From an uncultured Eubacteriales bacterium (lineage in GTDB: Bacteria; Bacillota; Clostridia; Christensenellales; Aristaeellaceae), in the NCBI GenBank assembly GCA_944349545.1, contig CALVNG010000001.1:20222-84221 (forward strand): a DNA stretch of 64,000 nt, written 5' to 3'. This document shows positions 33,801 through 42,874 of the stretch, in pieces. Within the stretch, counting starts at the first letter, position 1, and the number at the start of each line of letters is the position of its first letter. A program made the position numbers and the translations under genes. The notes beneath the pieces were generated by a model. The model made no database searches, was not told the DNA's origin, and worked only from the letters and a program-made list of their open reading frames with translations.

Positions 33801-36800
33801 GAAAACCTGCCGGTTTATGGCGGGGGAAGCAGCATGTTCTCCACGGTGCGCATCGCCAAATGGGCGGGAGCGGTAGATGCCGACGGTAACCGCGAGGATG
33901 TCTTTACCCCGCTTGGAAACGCTGCTTTCAGCCTGTACCTGGTACATGCGGACGGCGAGCGTGCGGCCCTTCTGGACACCATGACCACCGGCCTTGACAA
34001 CGACGCCCCGGCGCCAGGGGAAGATCTTACCGCGTGGGCGTCCTCCAAGTCGTTCAGCTTCAAGGGTCTATGGGATACCTATGCGGGAGGCAACCGCGAG
34101 GACGTAGCGCAGGATATCCTCTGGACGGACGCGGAGGGAAACGGCTATGCGCGCGTAATGCTGGTGGAAAACGGCGTGCCCGCGGGCTATGACAACCCCG
34201 CAGGCGGCTATGGCATGATTCTGTACTTCAAGTATGCGCAAGGCGAGAGCACCGAGGTTTTCAACGACGCCTTCTATGTCAAGGATGCGGGAGGCGGTCA
34301 GCCTGCGGCAGACCAGGCCGCATGGGCGCTTTATCCCGTGGAGGAAACGAGCGGCGGCACATACCGGCTCATTGAGGACGTGGAGGGAACAACGGCCCAA
34401 TACCGCATCATCAACTGGCCTGTGGACAATTTTTCCGTCACGGTGTCCAAATACGGCTATGAGGCCAACGAGCAGACGATGGGCATGACCGGAGATGTGC
34501 TGGATGAGTACCTCCTGACCACCGGCGGACGCGTGCCGCTGGAAGTGACGATGAAGCTGCAGCGGTATTCCAACAACGCGTGGGTAGATTACGCCTATCC
34601 CGGCTATTCTCAGGATGTCACTTCCACCTTTGCCACGACGGGCGGGTATTTTGCCTTCCCAAAGGGGCTGGGCATCGGGCGGTACCGCATCATCGAAACC
34701 GTACCTGACAGCGGCTATGAAAACATCTACGACGGCGCAGCCCTTCCCGGCGACGATTACTACAACGCCAGAGCATACTACTTCCAGGTGACGCATGAAA
34801 ATGTGCAGATCACCATGCACAATCCAAAGAAGCGTACCCTTTCGCTGCACAAGACGGCAACCGACGGTTCGGACCTGGCCGGGGCGGCCTTCACGCTCAC
34901 CGGTCCTGCGGGGACGCTGACGGCCGGGTCCGGAGCGAATGGAATCGCCACCTTCTCCGGCATCGGCACCGGGGTTTACAAGCTGGCGGAAACCGTTGCC
35001 GCTGAGGGTTATTCCGGAGAATACCTGGATCTCTACCTGCGGTCCGAATATGAGAACGGGCATCGGTATGGAGCATATCGTCTGGCCGATTTCGCCTCGG
35101 AAGGCATTTTTCTGGGATTTGAAACCACGCGGCAGGGCAACCAGATGGTTGTTACTGACATCGTGGACCTGCAGGACTATGGCGTAAAGGATCTGACGCT
35201 GGAGATTGCCGATCCCGGTCTGTGTTCGCTGACCCTCCGAAAGACGGACGGCATCGACACAGACAAAATGCTTAAGGGCGCGACATTCCGCGTGGAATAC
35301 AAGCCGTTCGCCCGCTGGAGCGGCGAGGAAAGCGTGGATGATACCGGCTGGAGCGCCGTGGGCACCTGCACGACCGACGAGAACGGCACAGCGACCGTCG
35401 GGGGTCTTGAACCCGGCGTTTATAAGGTGACGGAGACGAAAGCGCCGGACGGATACGACCTGTCCGGCGGGGCGCAGTACGTCGTTATGACCGGCGGCCT
35501 TGAAAAGACCGTGACCCTGGCGGGGCAGACTCTTCCAAGCGACCAACCCCTCGCCTTCCAAAACGCGAAAAAGGTCGCCCTGACTGTGGAGAAGAAGGTC
35601 GATGCCGGCGCGCTCACCGTCGAAGGAGAGCATACTTTCACCTTTGCGCTCTACGCCGCCGACAGAAAGACGATTCTGGATACCCAAAAGGTGACGGTGC
35701 CGGACGGCGCTAAAGACGGAGCCGTTTTCACGGCTGTCTTTGAGGGGCTGAGCCAGGGGCAGACCTATTGCCTGGAGGAAATCCCGGAGGACGAGGACTT
35801 CGTCCTCACGGGGATGGAGGGCAAGAACGGCCTGAGCGTAGCACAGAGCGGTACGCTCTACGAATTTACCGTGCCCGCCTCCAACGACGGCATTGCCATC
35901 ACCGCCTCCAACGCCTATCAGTATGCCAGCGTGACCATCCTCAAGGTCAACGCAAAGGACGGAACCCCGCTCGATGGCGCGGCTTTCGAGGCATACCGCA
36001 TGCGGGACGGCCATCCCATGACGAACGCCGCCGGCGAATGGACGGCGCTGGGAAATGGGGAATACAGCGTCCTTCTGCCGCTGATCGGCCGGGACGGCAA
36101 CACCTTCCGCATTCAAGAGGTCAAAGCGCCCGCCGGCTACCGAAACGACCGGCCCTATGCGGACGTGACCGTTCTGCCCGGTGAAGCGGTCATGCACGGC
36201 GAATTTGACAGCGGCGCCATGACGGGCGGAAGCACCGGAGCAAACGACGCCGCCATGCTCAACGCGCTCATCTACCCGAACCATCAGGGCTCCGTGATTG
36301 AAATTGTCAAGTATGACAACACAAAGGAGAGCGGGACAGCCGCCCCGCTGGAGGGCGCGATCTTTACCCTCTACAGCAAGGATGCAAGCCGGAACTGGCG
36401 GGTCGTCAGCCATGAAACGACCGACGCGGCGGGCCGTGTCAGCTTTACCGTGGAAAGCGGCAAGGTATATGCAGTGGCGGAGAGCGCCATGCCCGCCGGC
36501 TATGCCGGACTGCAGGGACTCTACAGCGGCGAAGCCCGGATGCCCAGGGAAACGGACGGCGTCCGTGAATACCACCTGCTCAACGATGGGAACCCCCTCA
36601 AGGTATCCGCCGTCTATGCCTATCAGGCCTACAACAGCCCCTGGGTGGAACTGGAGATCCGCAAGCAGGACGCCGACAGCAAGCTGACGCCTACAGCCGT
36701 CGTGAACGTATACGAGGTCCCCGCCGGCACGCCCGCCGTGCTGACGCAGGCGGAGGTGGCGCAGTTTATGGCGGCGCATGAGCCGCTGCTCAACGGGGTC

Positions 36801-39800
36801 AATGTGCATACGCCCGTGCCGGGGGAGTACAGTTATGCGGACGGGAGCACCTATACCGCCCTGGGTGAGAGCCTCGTCAGCGGCAGAACCTATCTTGTGG
36901 TGGAAACCGATTCCAGCATGACGCAGCTGCGCGATAATAACCGCGTGGTCTGGTACGCGGTGCACAGCGTTCCTGCGGGCGCCAGGGAAAAGCAGGTTGT
37001 CACGCTGAAAAACATTGCGGGCGGCGCTTCGCAGGCGCTGAAAAAGACCACCGGCACCCCGCGGCTGGACAGCCTGCTGGCCTCCGCGGCCACGCTGGAA
37101 TATACCATTTCGCCCAGCGTGAGCAACACCTATCCGCTGGACGGCTATGTGCTGGAGGAACTGGGACTGGATGCGTACAGCGAAACCGCCGCGCTGGACT
37201 TTGACGCATATCTGCGGGACAGGTATACCGTTACCCAGGTTGCGGTCGGCCCGGCCTCGCATGATACGAACGCCTACTGGAGCGGAAAAGACAGCGGCAT
37301 ACAGGCGAAGGTGACGTTCTACGGTTTCGACGATACGCTGCTTGACAGCAAGACGGTGGATATCGCTTCCGCCGCGCAGACCGTGCGGCCCCAAAGCCCC
37401 GAAAAGGTGAAATACGCGGTGGTTTCCTATGAATGCCCGGCCTTTCTGCAAGCCACAGGCTATGCCCTGGGTCAGCACTTCGCGCCCGGCGAGGTGAAGG
37501 TAACCATCGCCCTGGAGCGCCAGACGGGCGGCGAGGGCGTGCAGGCCATTACGAAGGTGACCAACACGGCCCGGACGACCATGACCTACCGCTCGTGGGA
37601 TACCAGGGGCGTGCAGCAGGGTCTGCACGACCGTATGACGGATACGCTGACCTCGACGGCGGACAATGCTTTTGGCGAGCTGAAAACGGCCAGAATCAGC
37701 GTGGCATGCGCCGCGGACAAAAACGCCCTTTCGCTTGACGGAGAGACGGTCACCTATACCATCACCCTGACCAACAGCGCATCCGCTGAGGCTCCGATGA
37801 TCAATCCCTTCCTGGTGGATCTGCTGCCGCAGGGCATGCTGCTCGACGGCGCGAACGGGGACGTTCAGCTGACGGACGCCCCGGAGGGTATTACGGTTGA
37901 AAATGTGCGCTCCAATACGAGCAAAGGGGAAACGGCGCTGTTTATGTTTCTCAGCGGATCGCTTGATCCGGGGGAGAGCGTGCAGTTGACGCTCCGGGTG
38001 AAATCCACCAGCGCTGTGGCCACCTATGGGGCGGATGTGAACAACCATGTCATCGCAGGCAGCCGTGAAAAAAGCGTGCAAAGCGAGGAAAACCCGCGTT
38101 CCACCTCCTGGAAAACAGCGGATGGGGCATGGCCTCCGCCGCTCGAGGGCGCGCTGACCACGCTTGTCGGTTCAGAAAGGCTGACGGCGCTCCAAACGAT
38201 GCTGGACGACATGGCGGGCTTTGGTTATATCTCCGCCATGGCAACGGTGGGATGGACGGCTTCATCGGACGCCGCGCTGCTCAAGATGGGGCGCGGCGAC
38301 AGATCCGCCGCCATCGGCTTTACAGCCGACCGGCTGTCCACGGTGAACAACGGCGGCTTCATGGACTACCGGCTGATCCTGACCAACCTCTCCGCCAACT
38401 ACCACTATACCGATGTGACGCTGCTGGATATTCTGCCCGCCAGGGGGGACGTGACCTACGCCGGCACCTCCAGAGGCAGCGCATGGGGCATGAATTTCGG
38501 CGGCGTAACAGGCGTGGCACGGATTGACGGCGGAGGCAGCAGCCACGCGATTTCCGATTCTGAGTACAAGGTTTTCTATTACCAGGGGGAGATCAGCAGC
38601 CCGGCCGCCGTCTATGCCTCGGTGGAAAAGCTGAAATATGACGCGGCGTCGCTTCCCGCCGGCTGGAGCGCCAGCCCGGAGGGAACGGTGACGGCCATTG
38701 CTCTGGCGGTTCGAAAGGACGCGTCGGTCGCGCTGGCCTCCCGCGAAAGCTATGTCGTGGAATACCGCATGGATGTGGGCGAGCTTTCCCAGGAGGAGCT
38801 GCAAAGCCGCGCGTGGCAGAATACGGTAAACGACTTTGCGTGCCACTTCTCCCATTACATCGAGGGCCCCGGCGCCGAACAGGGAATCGGCAGCGCGACG
38901 TCTGTACAGCCGCTCAGTTCCAATTCCGTATCCGCCACCATCCTGCCTCAACCCGTCAAGGTGGGCGGGCATGTCTGGATTGACAAGAACGCCAACGGTA
39001 TCCGGGAAAGCGGGGAATCGGCGGCAGACCTTGCCGGAGACGCGATCGTTGAAAAGCTGCTGGACTGCGTCGAAATCAGGCTGAACAGCTTTGAGGGAAC
39101 TGCCCCAAGCGCCAGCGGCACGACCAGCTACAGCATGCCTTCCGGCTGGAACGCCAATTATGTCTTTGACGGTCTTGACTCTGCCGATCCCAAGGGCGGC
39201 GCGAGCCAGAGCGATCTCTACAGCGGCACGGCCCCGAACAACCCGCTCAACCCCGCCTGGCTGAAGGGCAGCGCGCCCAAGACGTACAACCTTGCCGTCA
39301 CCATCCCGGAGAGCGGCGGCGTGATCGCGCAGGTCACCTCTCTTGGCGGCGGCAATCCGGGCAGGCAAACCGGCTATTCCCGCGATCCAAGCGAGCTGCT
39401 TCCGGGCGGCGCTTATGCGGACGAAGCCAGCGACAACAACTTCGTCAAGGCATCCGAGAGAAGCTTCGTGTCGGAGCGCTTCTACCTCTACGCCACCAGC
39501 GGTATCTTCGACAACACCAAGGATATCGGCCTAATCCTGAGCCGCAATGTATCCGTGTTCAAAACGGACGCAATCGGCGGCGCTCCGGTCGCCGGCGCGG
39601 CGTTCAGGCTGTACGGGCCCTTCGACAGCGTTCAGGCCGCGCAGACTGCCGCGCTTGACCATACCACGCTGCTTGCGACCGTGCACACCGACGATCAGGG
39701 CGAGGCCGCCTTCGGAACGCTCAACTGGTATCAGGTCTACGTCATTGAGGAAGTCGAAGCCGCGCCCGGCTACGTGCTGGACGGCACCGCCGCGGAAAGC

Positions 39801-41849
39801 CCGGAGGGCGTCCTGGTACCCTATGAGGGAACGGCGACGGTGAATCCGGCGTGGGTCGTAAACGTTCCCGGCGCGAGCGTAACCGGCACCAACCAGGCGA
39901 TCCATGTCTCCAACCTGCCTGAGACAATCAATATTTCCGGCGCCAAGACCTGGGAGGATGGTAACGACCAGGACGGCCTGCGCCCGGAAAGCATCACCAT
40001 CCGTCTGATGGCCGACGGCGAGGAGAAGGCGCAAAAGACCGTCACAGAGAAGGAGGGATGGGAATGGACGTTTGACGGCCTGCCCAGGTACGAAAACGGC
40101 GTGGAGATCACCTATACGCTTGCCGAGGACCCGGTGCCGGGATACAATCCGGAGATCGACGGCTTTGACGTGACCAACCGGCATACGCCGGAGACCATCA
40201 GCCTTTCCGGAAAAAAGACCTGGGAGGACGCAAACGACCAGGACGGTCTGCGCCCGGAAAGCATCACCGTCCGACTGATGGCTGACGGCGAGGAGAAGGC
40301 GGAAAAGACCGTGACGGAGGAGGATGGCTGGAAATGGACGTTTAACGGCCTGCCCAGGTATGAAAACGGCGCGGAGATCGTCTATACGCTTACCGAGGAC
40401 CCTGTGCCGGGGTATATCGCGGAGGTCTCGGGGCTTGATGTGACCAACCGCTATTCTCCGCCCAAAACCAGCGTCGGCGTGACCAAGATCTGGGAGGACG
40501 CTGACAATCAGGACGGCGTCAGACCGGAGAAAATCACCGTCGAGCTTTTGGCGGACGGCCTGGAGACCGGCAGAAAGCTCCTGCTCAATGAGGACAACGG
40601 ATGGCGCGGAATCTTTGACGGCCTGGACGAATACAGCCAGGGCGCCAAGATCGTCTATACCGTCAGAGAGGAAGCCGTGAGCGGCTATGAACCGCAGGTC
40701 ACCGGCGATGCCGCCGTGGGCTTCATCCTCACCAACACTCACAAGCCGGAAACCGTGAACATTGAGGGCGAAAAAACCTGGAACGATGAAAACAACCGCT
40801 ATGGGAAGCGGCCCGAAAGTATCGCCGTATATCTGCTGGCCGACGGCAAGATCGTTGATACGAGAATCGCCACAGCGGATACCGGCTGGAAATGGTCGTT
40901 TGAAAACAAGCCAAAATATGAGGACGGGGTGGAAATCGCCTATGCCGTCTCAGAGGAGAAGGTCGCAGGCTATAGCGCTGAAGTCACGGGCTATGATGTG
41001 ACAAATACCCTGATGACGGCAGATGTGGAGATTCATGGCGAAAAGCGCGTGGATGTCGCCTCGGCGCCATGGGCCGGCTTTACCTTCGTCCTTGCGGCGC
41101 AGGACGAAGGCGCACCCATGCCGGGCGGCCGGTCCGGCGGAACGGCGAGCGTCTCGCGCACCGGTCCGGGCGACTTCACCTTCGGAAGCATCCGCTTTAC
41201 CGATCCGGGCGTCTACCGCTATCGGGTGACGGAAACCGCCGAAAACGCGCTTGGCTATGTCTACGACCCGTCGGAATATGTTGTCGAGGTCACGGTGGCG
41301 GAACAGGAAGGCGCGCTGACAGCCGATCTCACCTACGTCAAGGACGGCGACGCAGCGGGCGCGATCGTGTTTGAAAACCGCTACCGCACCGCGGGTCTGA
41401 CCGTGGTCAAGAGCGTGACCGGACAGGGCGCCAGCACCACGGAGGCTTTCACATTCACCATCACCCTGACGGACGCCGGCGGCGCACGGCTGGCCGCCAG
41501 CTATCCCTACACGGGTACGGGCGGCGCGCCTTCGGGAACGATGGATAACGGCTTGATGACCGTGCGGCTTGCGCACAACCAGAGCATCCGAATTGATGGA
41601 ATCCCCGTGGGAGCAAGATATATCGTGAGCGAGGCGGCCAACAACGCCTATGTCGTCAGCGCCTCCTCCTCCGAGGGCACGCTCACCGAAAACGGAACGG
41701 TCGCCACGTTTGTCAACAAGCGTCGCACCTACAGCGACGTGCCCAAGACGGGCTATGGCGAAACGACCACGCGCTATGTGGTGGCGGGACTCTGCCTGCT
41801 GACGGCGCTGGTGGCCTATATGCTGCGCAGGCGTTTCAAGCGCAGGTAA
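27876..41849 (+). CDS. Giant cell-wall-anchored Cna-B/SpaA repeat surface protein
   Basis: A 4,657-residue exported adhesin/pilin-like protein. The start at 27876 is nine bases past AGGAGG. Order: signal peptide (1-25); Pro/Thr/Ala/Glu wall-spanning repeats (about 85-195); SH3-like module (about 207-275); N-terminal beta region (about 380-860); some 17 SpaA/transthyretin-like modules (about 875-2990) with 'GAxFxLY ... G.Y.v.E...P.GY' patterns; DUF11-like domains (about 3270-3690); an SdrD-B-like module (GGHVWIDKNANGIRE, about 3695-3890); one further SpaA unit; four Cna-B repeats (about 4017-4380); two FctA-like domains; and a sorting signal VPKTG, hydrophobic span, RRRFKRR. Lys/Asn/Glu positions fit isopeptide-bonded domains. 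A class B sortase follows directly. Confidence 0.93.
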   Translation: MKGKRVFACLLALAMTLSAGMPTPDFSMSGHSLRTETVGIAEGTHETAHVEASAVGEASDTAENPYIDEMPAPAEEPVVSDATAALPEPEAPPEPTATQEPTPTPAPTATPEPAATPTPAPEATPELAPPPEPTATQEPTPTPAPTATPEPAATLTPAPEATPEPAPTPEPTATQDPVPTPEPAPTPEPAPIPDEAPTEDETLAFAFGYARISSDGSVYASPSESSEVLGVLARDAVVYVVERVSDRWVKAVFACEQLIEQTAEGYLLEDTLIPEADQTAAVSAIEAGRHVACAAYGGVILPLVDFVGILAEAGEGGDRAAAEEMHENHVLRPEEALPAGDAEEASDLPPGASEKDDAYNAASNEQALFNDPPEGEAAASLTDEKTKVIIEGVPAGVTVSVAVVETDTQALETALKEAGLTLIDAVCYDIILWQNESEYQPTNMLSVTLPIPEGFTGEISAWHLSGGAVVNMDGSAGHGGFTFETAHFSRYALVNAVHDSTSVDVASRPDSSFLETAEAYYGENGTVTVGKVSADWQVADVTVKAGQQVNLSLAWTLIPAATFNYAEFPQTLFDNYENTQIILTLPDGVSIVEGIAGSLQNVTEVIRQGNEWRLMLTERLNAASSQSGTIIIPLLIEGNGERGVGETLDFSVPVRMETEFTILDRTNPGQALPTVQYEKTIAGNGLGFKTTATDDRWGMEKAAVSAVPDQDKDTVAVTFRLTVGLEDADGRINTNPDTYGRVGRVPFAAEVMLTETPSVRDREGAPISPRSVTVTPQFGDRTPIDAAGGAVRLPVDTCAGKGLSSVAGDAPYWSEYLVEVVYPYEKFIAQFYDENQDTLTVSNAAEISYQLRGGVPASDRAEADVEAGEVTRPAQITISKYIVNAQGQADLYSAENFPADGQPVAGPALFTVMGPDGTVPDLYGKQGDTYQKLTGHQIILDPAGESGTDDGAFTVYVRPGVYTVGESDDVLPSNTRKITGETNNAEDKTLSLAAGESGTAGFYNRECLGSITITKKGRKTGESDALLSGAAFTLYRDGREVARGETDGSGHLCFDRLPYGEYTVRETEVPDGYVDEGYEATVTVSAEQSAHSLDVVNRYNLAPVIMQKQMFNGIQYVDVDLYSYEEFEGCFAIERKVGDDSWAVVEDMGNLSLTQAGQILAELPVYDEAGQIATYRFRETLPTGWHDPGDALATEMHSAAFDLVDALGKPTGEARRITMKNDRNGRLTLTKRFYRMNGSGQHEAQPAQEAAFTLYRKMQDGTIEKVNEKIFTGTASFEDLPRTDTRGTAYEYYLVEMPLDGYAADTSMTVPLEMDGQTVRAWGPYTFTAQGNQPAELSQSVEVSNYATALPVVIKKADSVTGAFVSGAAFEVYEYGTGTEGQKIVDATPIASPDGSVIYLEGARQYVVRESDVPQGYANVTGDVVVDLSGYTSPMQAYEVITVTLENRPNPRLNVVKRLVGSENPDRPDVLTGVAFEVYRKKDDTFARVDGYDGQPLTLFSGTAVQLPAGTYYLREIVPPENPDQVLDPGKHPQEYAEKGEQAGNAFYFGPINVPEATDQSTLTTTYTVDNLSCLGAVQVIKYALGKDGKKTPLAGAELSIWRDDQDDALQTITSAAETGLVTFAGLPVYGDDGEKITYTIRETVAPEGYSLAQEALTVTLEPGKTMTQDAAGAPLELIDLPKMSFEVTKVFRNIWEHSFTQKDYLMPGARIALYEKQADGSYHLRETLTTDDMGIALFTGLDQKTEYAAVEYDIPDLPQYAYLEPSNAMAYLAADSFGAPPETLTAQELEKYYFVTKPANQGDPVLMQTGTLTNVEHWAQLQIKKYVIDDPQAQGAPEGTQAGKIKVINNAEFDLYMQVLDEDASSGALTFDNDNLSQYTLIGSYSTGTLYNASGERQDGWFATDILKVGDHVVYWLVERTGGIGAKIDPAKQITLIAREGTGYANASTSLVDPQTACTQVFTYQDDSVSRREVENLPVYGGGSSMFSTVRIAKWAGAVDADGNREDVFTPLGNAAFSLYLVHADGERAALLDTMTTGLDNDAPAPGEDLTAWASSKSFSFKGLWDTYAGGNREDVAQDILWTDAEGNGYARVMLVENGVPAGYDNPAGGYGMILYFKYAQGESTEVFNDAFYVKDAGGGQPAADQAAWALYPVEETSGGTYRLIEDVEGTTAQYRIINWPVDNFSVTVSKYGYEANEQTMGMTGDVLDEYLLTTGGRVPLEVTMKLQRYSNNAWVDYAYPGYSQDVTSTFATTGGYFAFPKGLGIGRYRIIETVPDSGYENIYDGAALPGDDYYNARAYYFQVTHENVQITMHNPKKRTLSLHKTATDGSDLAGAAFTLTGPAGTLTAGSGANGIATFSGIGTGVYKLAETVAAEGYSGEYLDLYLRSEYENGHRYGAYRLADFASEGIFLGFETTRQGNQMVVTDIVDLQDYGVKDLTLEIADPGLCSLTLRKTDGIDTDKMLKGATFRVEYKPFARWSGEESVDDTGWSAVGTCTTDENGTATVGGLEPGVYKVTETKAPDGYDLSGGAQYVVMTGGLEKTVTLAGQTLPSDQPLAFQNAKKVALTVEKKVDAGALTVEGEHTFTFALYAADRKTILDTQKVTVPDGAKDGAVFTAVFEGLSQGQTYCLEEIPEDEDFVLTGMEGKNGLSVAQSGTLYEFTVPASNDGIAITASNAYQYASVTILKVNAKDGTPLDGAAFEAYRMRDGHPMTNAAGEWTALGNGEYSVLLPLIGRDGNTFRIQEVKAPAGYRNDRPYADVTVLPGEAVMHGEFDSGAMTGGSTGANDAAMLNALIYPNHQGSVIEIVKYDNTKESGTAAPLEGAIFTLYSKDASRNWRVVSHETTDAAGRVSFTVESGKVYAVAESAMPAGYAGLQGLYSGEARMPRETDGVREYHLLNDGNPLKVSAVYAYQAYNSPWVELEIRKQDADSKLTPTAVVNVYEVPAGTPAVLTQAEVAQFMAAHEPLLNGVNVHTPVPGEYSYADGSTYTALGESLVSGRTYLVVETDSSMTQLRDNNRVVWYAVHSVPAGAREKQVVTLKNIAGGASQALKKTTGTPRLDSLLASAATLEYTISPSVSNTYPLDGYVLEELGLDAYSETAALDFDAYLRDRYTVTQVAVGPASHDTNAYWSGKDSGIQAKVTFYGFDDTLLDSKTVDIASAAQTVRPQSPEKVKYAVVSYECPAFLQATGYALGQHFAPGEVKVTIALERQTGGEGVQAITKVTNTARTTMTYRSWDTRGVQQGLHDRMTDTLTSTADNAFGELKTARISVACAADKNALSLDGETVTYTITLTNSASAEAPMINPFLVDLLPQGMLLDGANGDVQLTDAPEGITVENVRSNTSKGETALFMFLSGSLDPGESVQLTLRVKSTSAVATYGADVNNHVIAGSREKSVQSEENPRSTSWKTADGAWPPPLEGALTTLVGSERLTALQTMLDDMAGFGYISAMATVGWTASSDAALLKMGRGDRSAAIGFTADRLSTVNNGGFMDYRLILTNLSANYHYTDVTLLDILPARGDVTYAGTSRGSAWGMNFGGVTGVARIDGGGSSHAISDSEYKVFYYQGEISSPAAVYASVEKLKYDAASLPAGWSASPEGTVTAIALAVRKDASVALASRESYVVEYRMDVGELSQEELQSRAWQNTVNDFACHFSHYIEGPGAEQGIGSATSVQPLSSNSVSATILPQPVKVGGHVWIDKNANGIRESGESAADLAGDAIVEKLLDCVEIRLNSFEGTAPSASGTTSYSMPSGWNANYVFDGLDSADPKGGASQSDLYSGTAPNNPLNPAWLKGSAPKTYNLAVTIPESGGVIAQVTSLGGGNPGRQTGYSRDPSELLPGGAYADEASDNNFVKASERSFVSERFYLYATSGIFDNTKDIGLILSRNVSVFKTDAIGGAPVAGAAFRLYGPFDSVQAAQTAALDHTTLLATVHTDDQGEAAFGTLNWYQVYVIEEVEAAPGYVLDGTAAESPEGVLVPYEGTATVNPAWVVNVPGASVTGTNQAIHVSNLPETINISGAKTWEDGNDQDGLRPESITIRLMADGEEKAQKTVTEKEGWEWTFDGLPRYENGVEITYTLAEDPVPGYNPEIDGFDVTNRHTPETISLSGKKTWEDANDQDGLRPESITVRLMADGEEKAEKTVTEEDGWKWTFNGLPRYENGAEIVYTLTEDPVPGYIAEVSGLDVTNRYSPPKTSVGVTKIWEDADNQDGVRPEKITVELLADGLETGRKLLLNEDNGWRGIFDGLDEYSQGAKIVYTVREEAVSGYEPQVTGDAAVGFILTNTHKPETVNIEGEKTWNDENNRYGKRPESIAVYLLADGKIVDTRIATADTGWKWSFENKPKYEDGVEIAYAVSEEKVAGYSAEVTGYDVTNTLMTADVEIHGEKRVDVASAPWAGFTFVLAAQDEGAPMPGGRSGGTASVSRTGPGDFTFGSIRFTDPGVYRYRVTETAENALGYVYDPSEYVVEVTVAEQEGALTADLTYVKDGDAAGAIVFENRYRTAGLTVVKSVTGQGASTTEAFTFTITLTDAGGARLAASYPYTGTGGAPSGTMDNGLMTVRLAHNQSIRIDGIPVGARYIVSEAANNAYVVSASSSEGTLTENGTVATFVNKRRTYSDVPKTGYGETTTRYVVAGLCLLTALVAYMLRRRFKRR
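28155..28402 (+). repeat. 114-bp tandem repeat coding the Pro/Thr stalk
   Basis: Units start at 28155 and 28269 with a partial third at 28383 (period 114, 38 residues of the PEPTAT/PTPAPT type). The copies differ by a few bases. Recombination could change stalk length. Confidence 0.8.
39925..41010 (+). repeat. Four tandem Cna-B repeats
   Basis: Four units of about 270-280 bp begin near 39925, 40195, 40465 and 40747, each starting with a KxWxD motif (KTWED, KTWED, KIWED, KTWND); three end in VTN and the third in LTN. The first two are the most alike. Confidence 0.85.
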
Positions 41850-41890
41850 CTAAATCTGCGGAGCTGCTCCGCATAGTCCAGGGAGGGGTT

Positions 41891-42808
41891 ATGAGCAACC
41901 GGAATGAAACGACCCGAAAGATTCTCTATGTCCTGCTGACCGTTGTCATGGTTGCATCACTGACGGTTGCCGCCTTGATCGTGGGCGTTGATCTGGTGGA
42001 TACGTGGCGCGCGGGCAGCGTGAGCGACGAGGTGAGGCAGCTCTACCGGCCCGGCGCGTCGGGCGGCTGGTTTGCGGCGCTGATCAGCGCCGCTTCCGCC
42101 GAGGAAGAGGTGCCCGCGGAGGAGGATGCCGGGCGGGATGCAATGCTCGCACCGGTGAAGCTTCCAAACGTGCAGGAGGACTTCCTGCGGCTCTACGGGG
42201 AAAACCCGGATGTCGTCGGCTGGCTGACGGCAGGGGATACAATCGACCTGCCCGTGGTGCAGCGCGACAACGAATATTACCTGAGCCACAATTTCTTTGG
42301 CGAATGGGACAGCAACGGCACCGTGTTTCTCAATGGGATGAACGTGTTCTATCCGCGGGACCGCGTTTTGCTGCTTCACGGGCACAACATGAGAAGCGGG
42401 GCCATGTTTGGCACGCTGGCCAAATATGCAGAGGCCGGCTATGCGTTTGCGCATGCCCTGCTCACCTTCCGCACCCTGTATGACGAAAAGACCTCATATT
42501 ATGTGCCCGTTGCGGCGTTTCACGCCTCCATGCTAGAGGGAGAGGCGGGCTACTTTGACGTGACGCCGATGAATTTTGATACGGAGGATGCGTTTCAGGC
42601 GTATCTGGAAGCGGCGCAGAAACGCTCTGCGTGGATATCGCCCGCGGATGTAAGCGTGCAGGATGAGATGCTCATGCTGCTGACATGCAGCTACTACCAT
42701 GCGGACGGGCGGTTTGTGCTTCTGTGCCGCAGGCTGCGCGAAGGGGAAACGCCGGAGGGGATGCAGCGACTCTTTGACGAAGCGGCGCAAAGGGCAACCG
42801 GGGAGTAG
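41891..42808 (+). CDS. srtB: Class B sortase
   Basis: A 305-residue transpeptidase with an N-terminal membrane anchor (about residues 11-36) and an extracellular sortase barrel (about 95-285). The catalytic His is in LLHGHNM, the Cys in LLTCSYY and the Arg in GRFVLLCRRL; the long helix insertion before the Cys marks class B. It starts 41 bases after the giant surface gene (GGGAGGGG site) and is surely co-transcribed, so the VPKTG signal is its obvious substrate. Clostridial class B sortases accept xPxTG motifs, which agrees. Confidence 0.93.
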   Translation: MSNRNETTRKILYVLLTVVMVASLTVAALIVGVDLVDTWRAGSVSDEVRQLYRPGASGGWFAALISAASAEEEVPAEEDAGRDAMLAPVKLPNVQEDFLRLYGENPDVVGWLTAGDTIDLPVVQRDNEYYLSHNFFGEWDSNGTVFLNGMNVFYPRDRVLLLHGHNMRSGAMFGTLAKYAEAGYAFAHALLTFRTLYDEKTSYYVPVAAFHASMLEGEAGYFDVTPMNFDTEDAFQAYLEAAQKRSAWISPADVSVQDEMLMLLTCSYYHADGRFVLLCRRLREGETPEGMQRLFDEAAQRATGE

Positions 42809-42831
42809 GCGGGCAAAACCAACAAAAAAGA

Positions 42832-42855
42832 GGGGCCGTCCAAGTGGGCGGCCCC
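42832..42855 (-). terminator. Terminator between sortase and dehydrogenase genes
   Basis: GGGGCCG / CGGCCCC stem; on the minus strand it is followed by CTCTTTTTTG, so it serves mainly the dehydrogenase gene and probably also the sortase operon. Confidence 0.8.
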
Positions 42856-42874
42856 ATTGCGTCATGCGGGGAAA

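Noticed and set aside
34068..38081. Very long open frame (1,337 codons) on the minus strand inside the giant surface gene
   Set aside because: It is antisense to clear SpaA-type domains. Long antisense frames are expected from strongly biased, GC-rich codon use; the predicted protein is His/Arg-rich with no domain.
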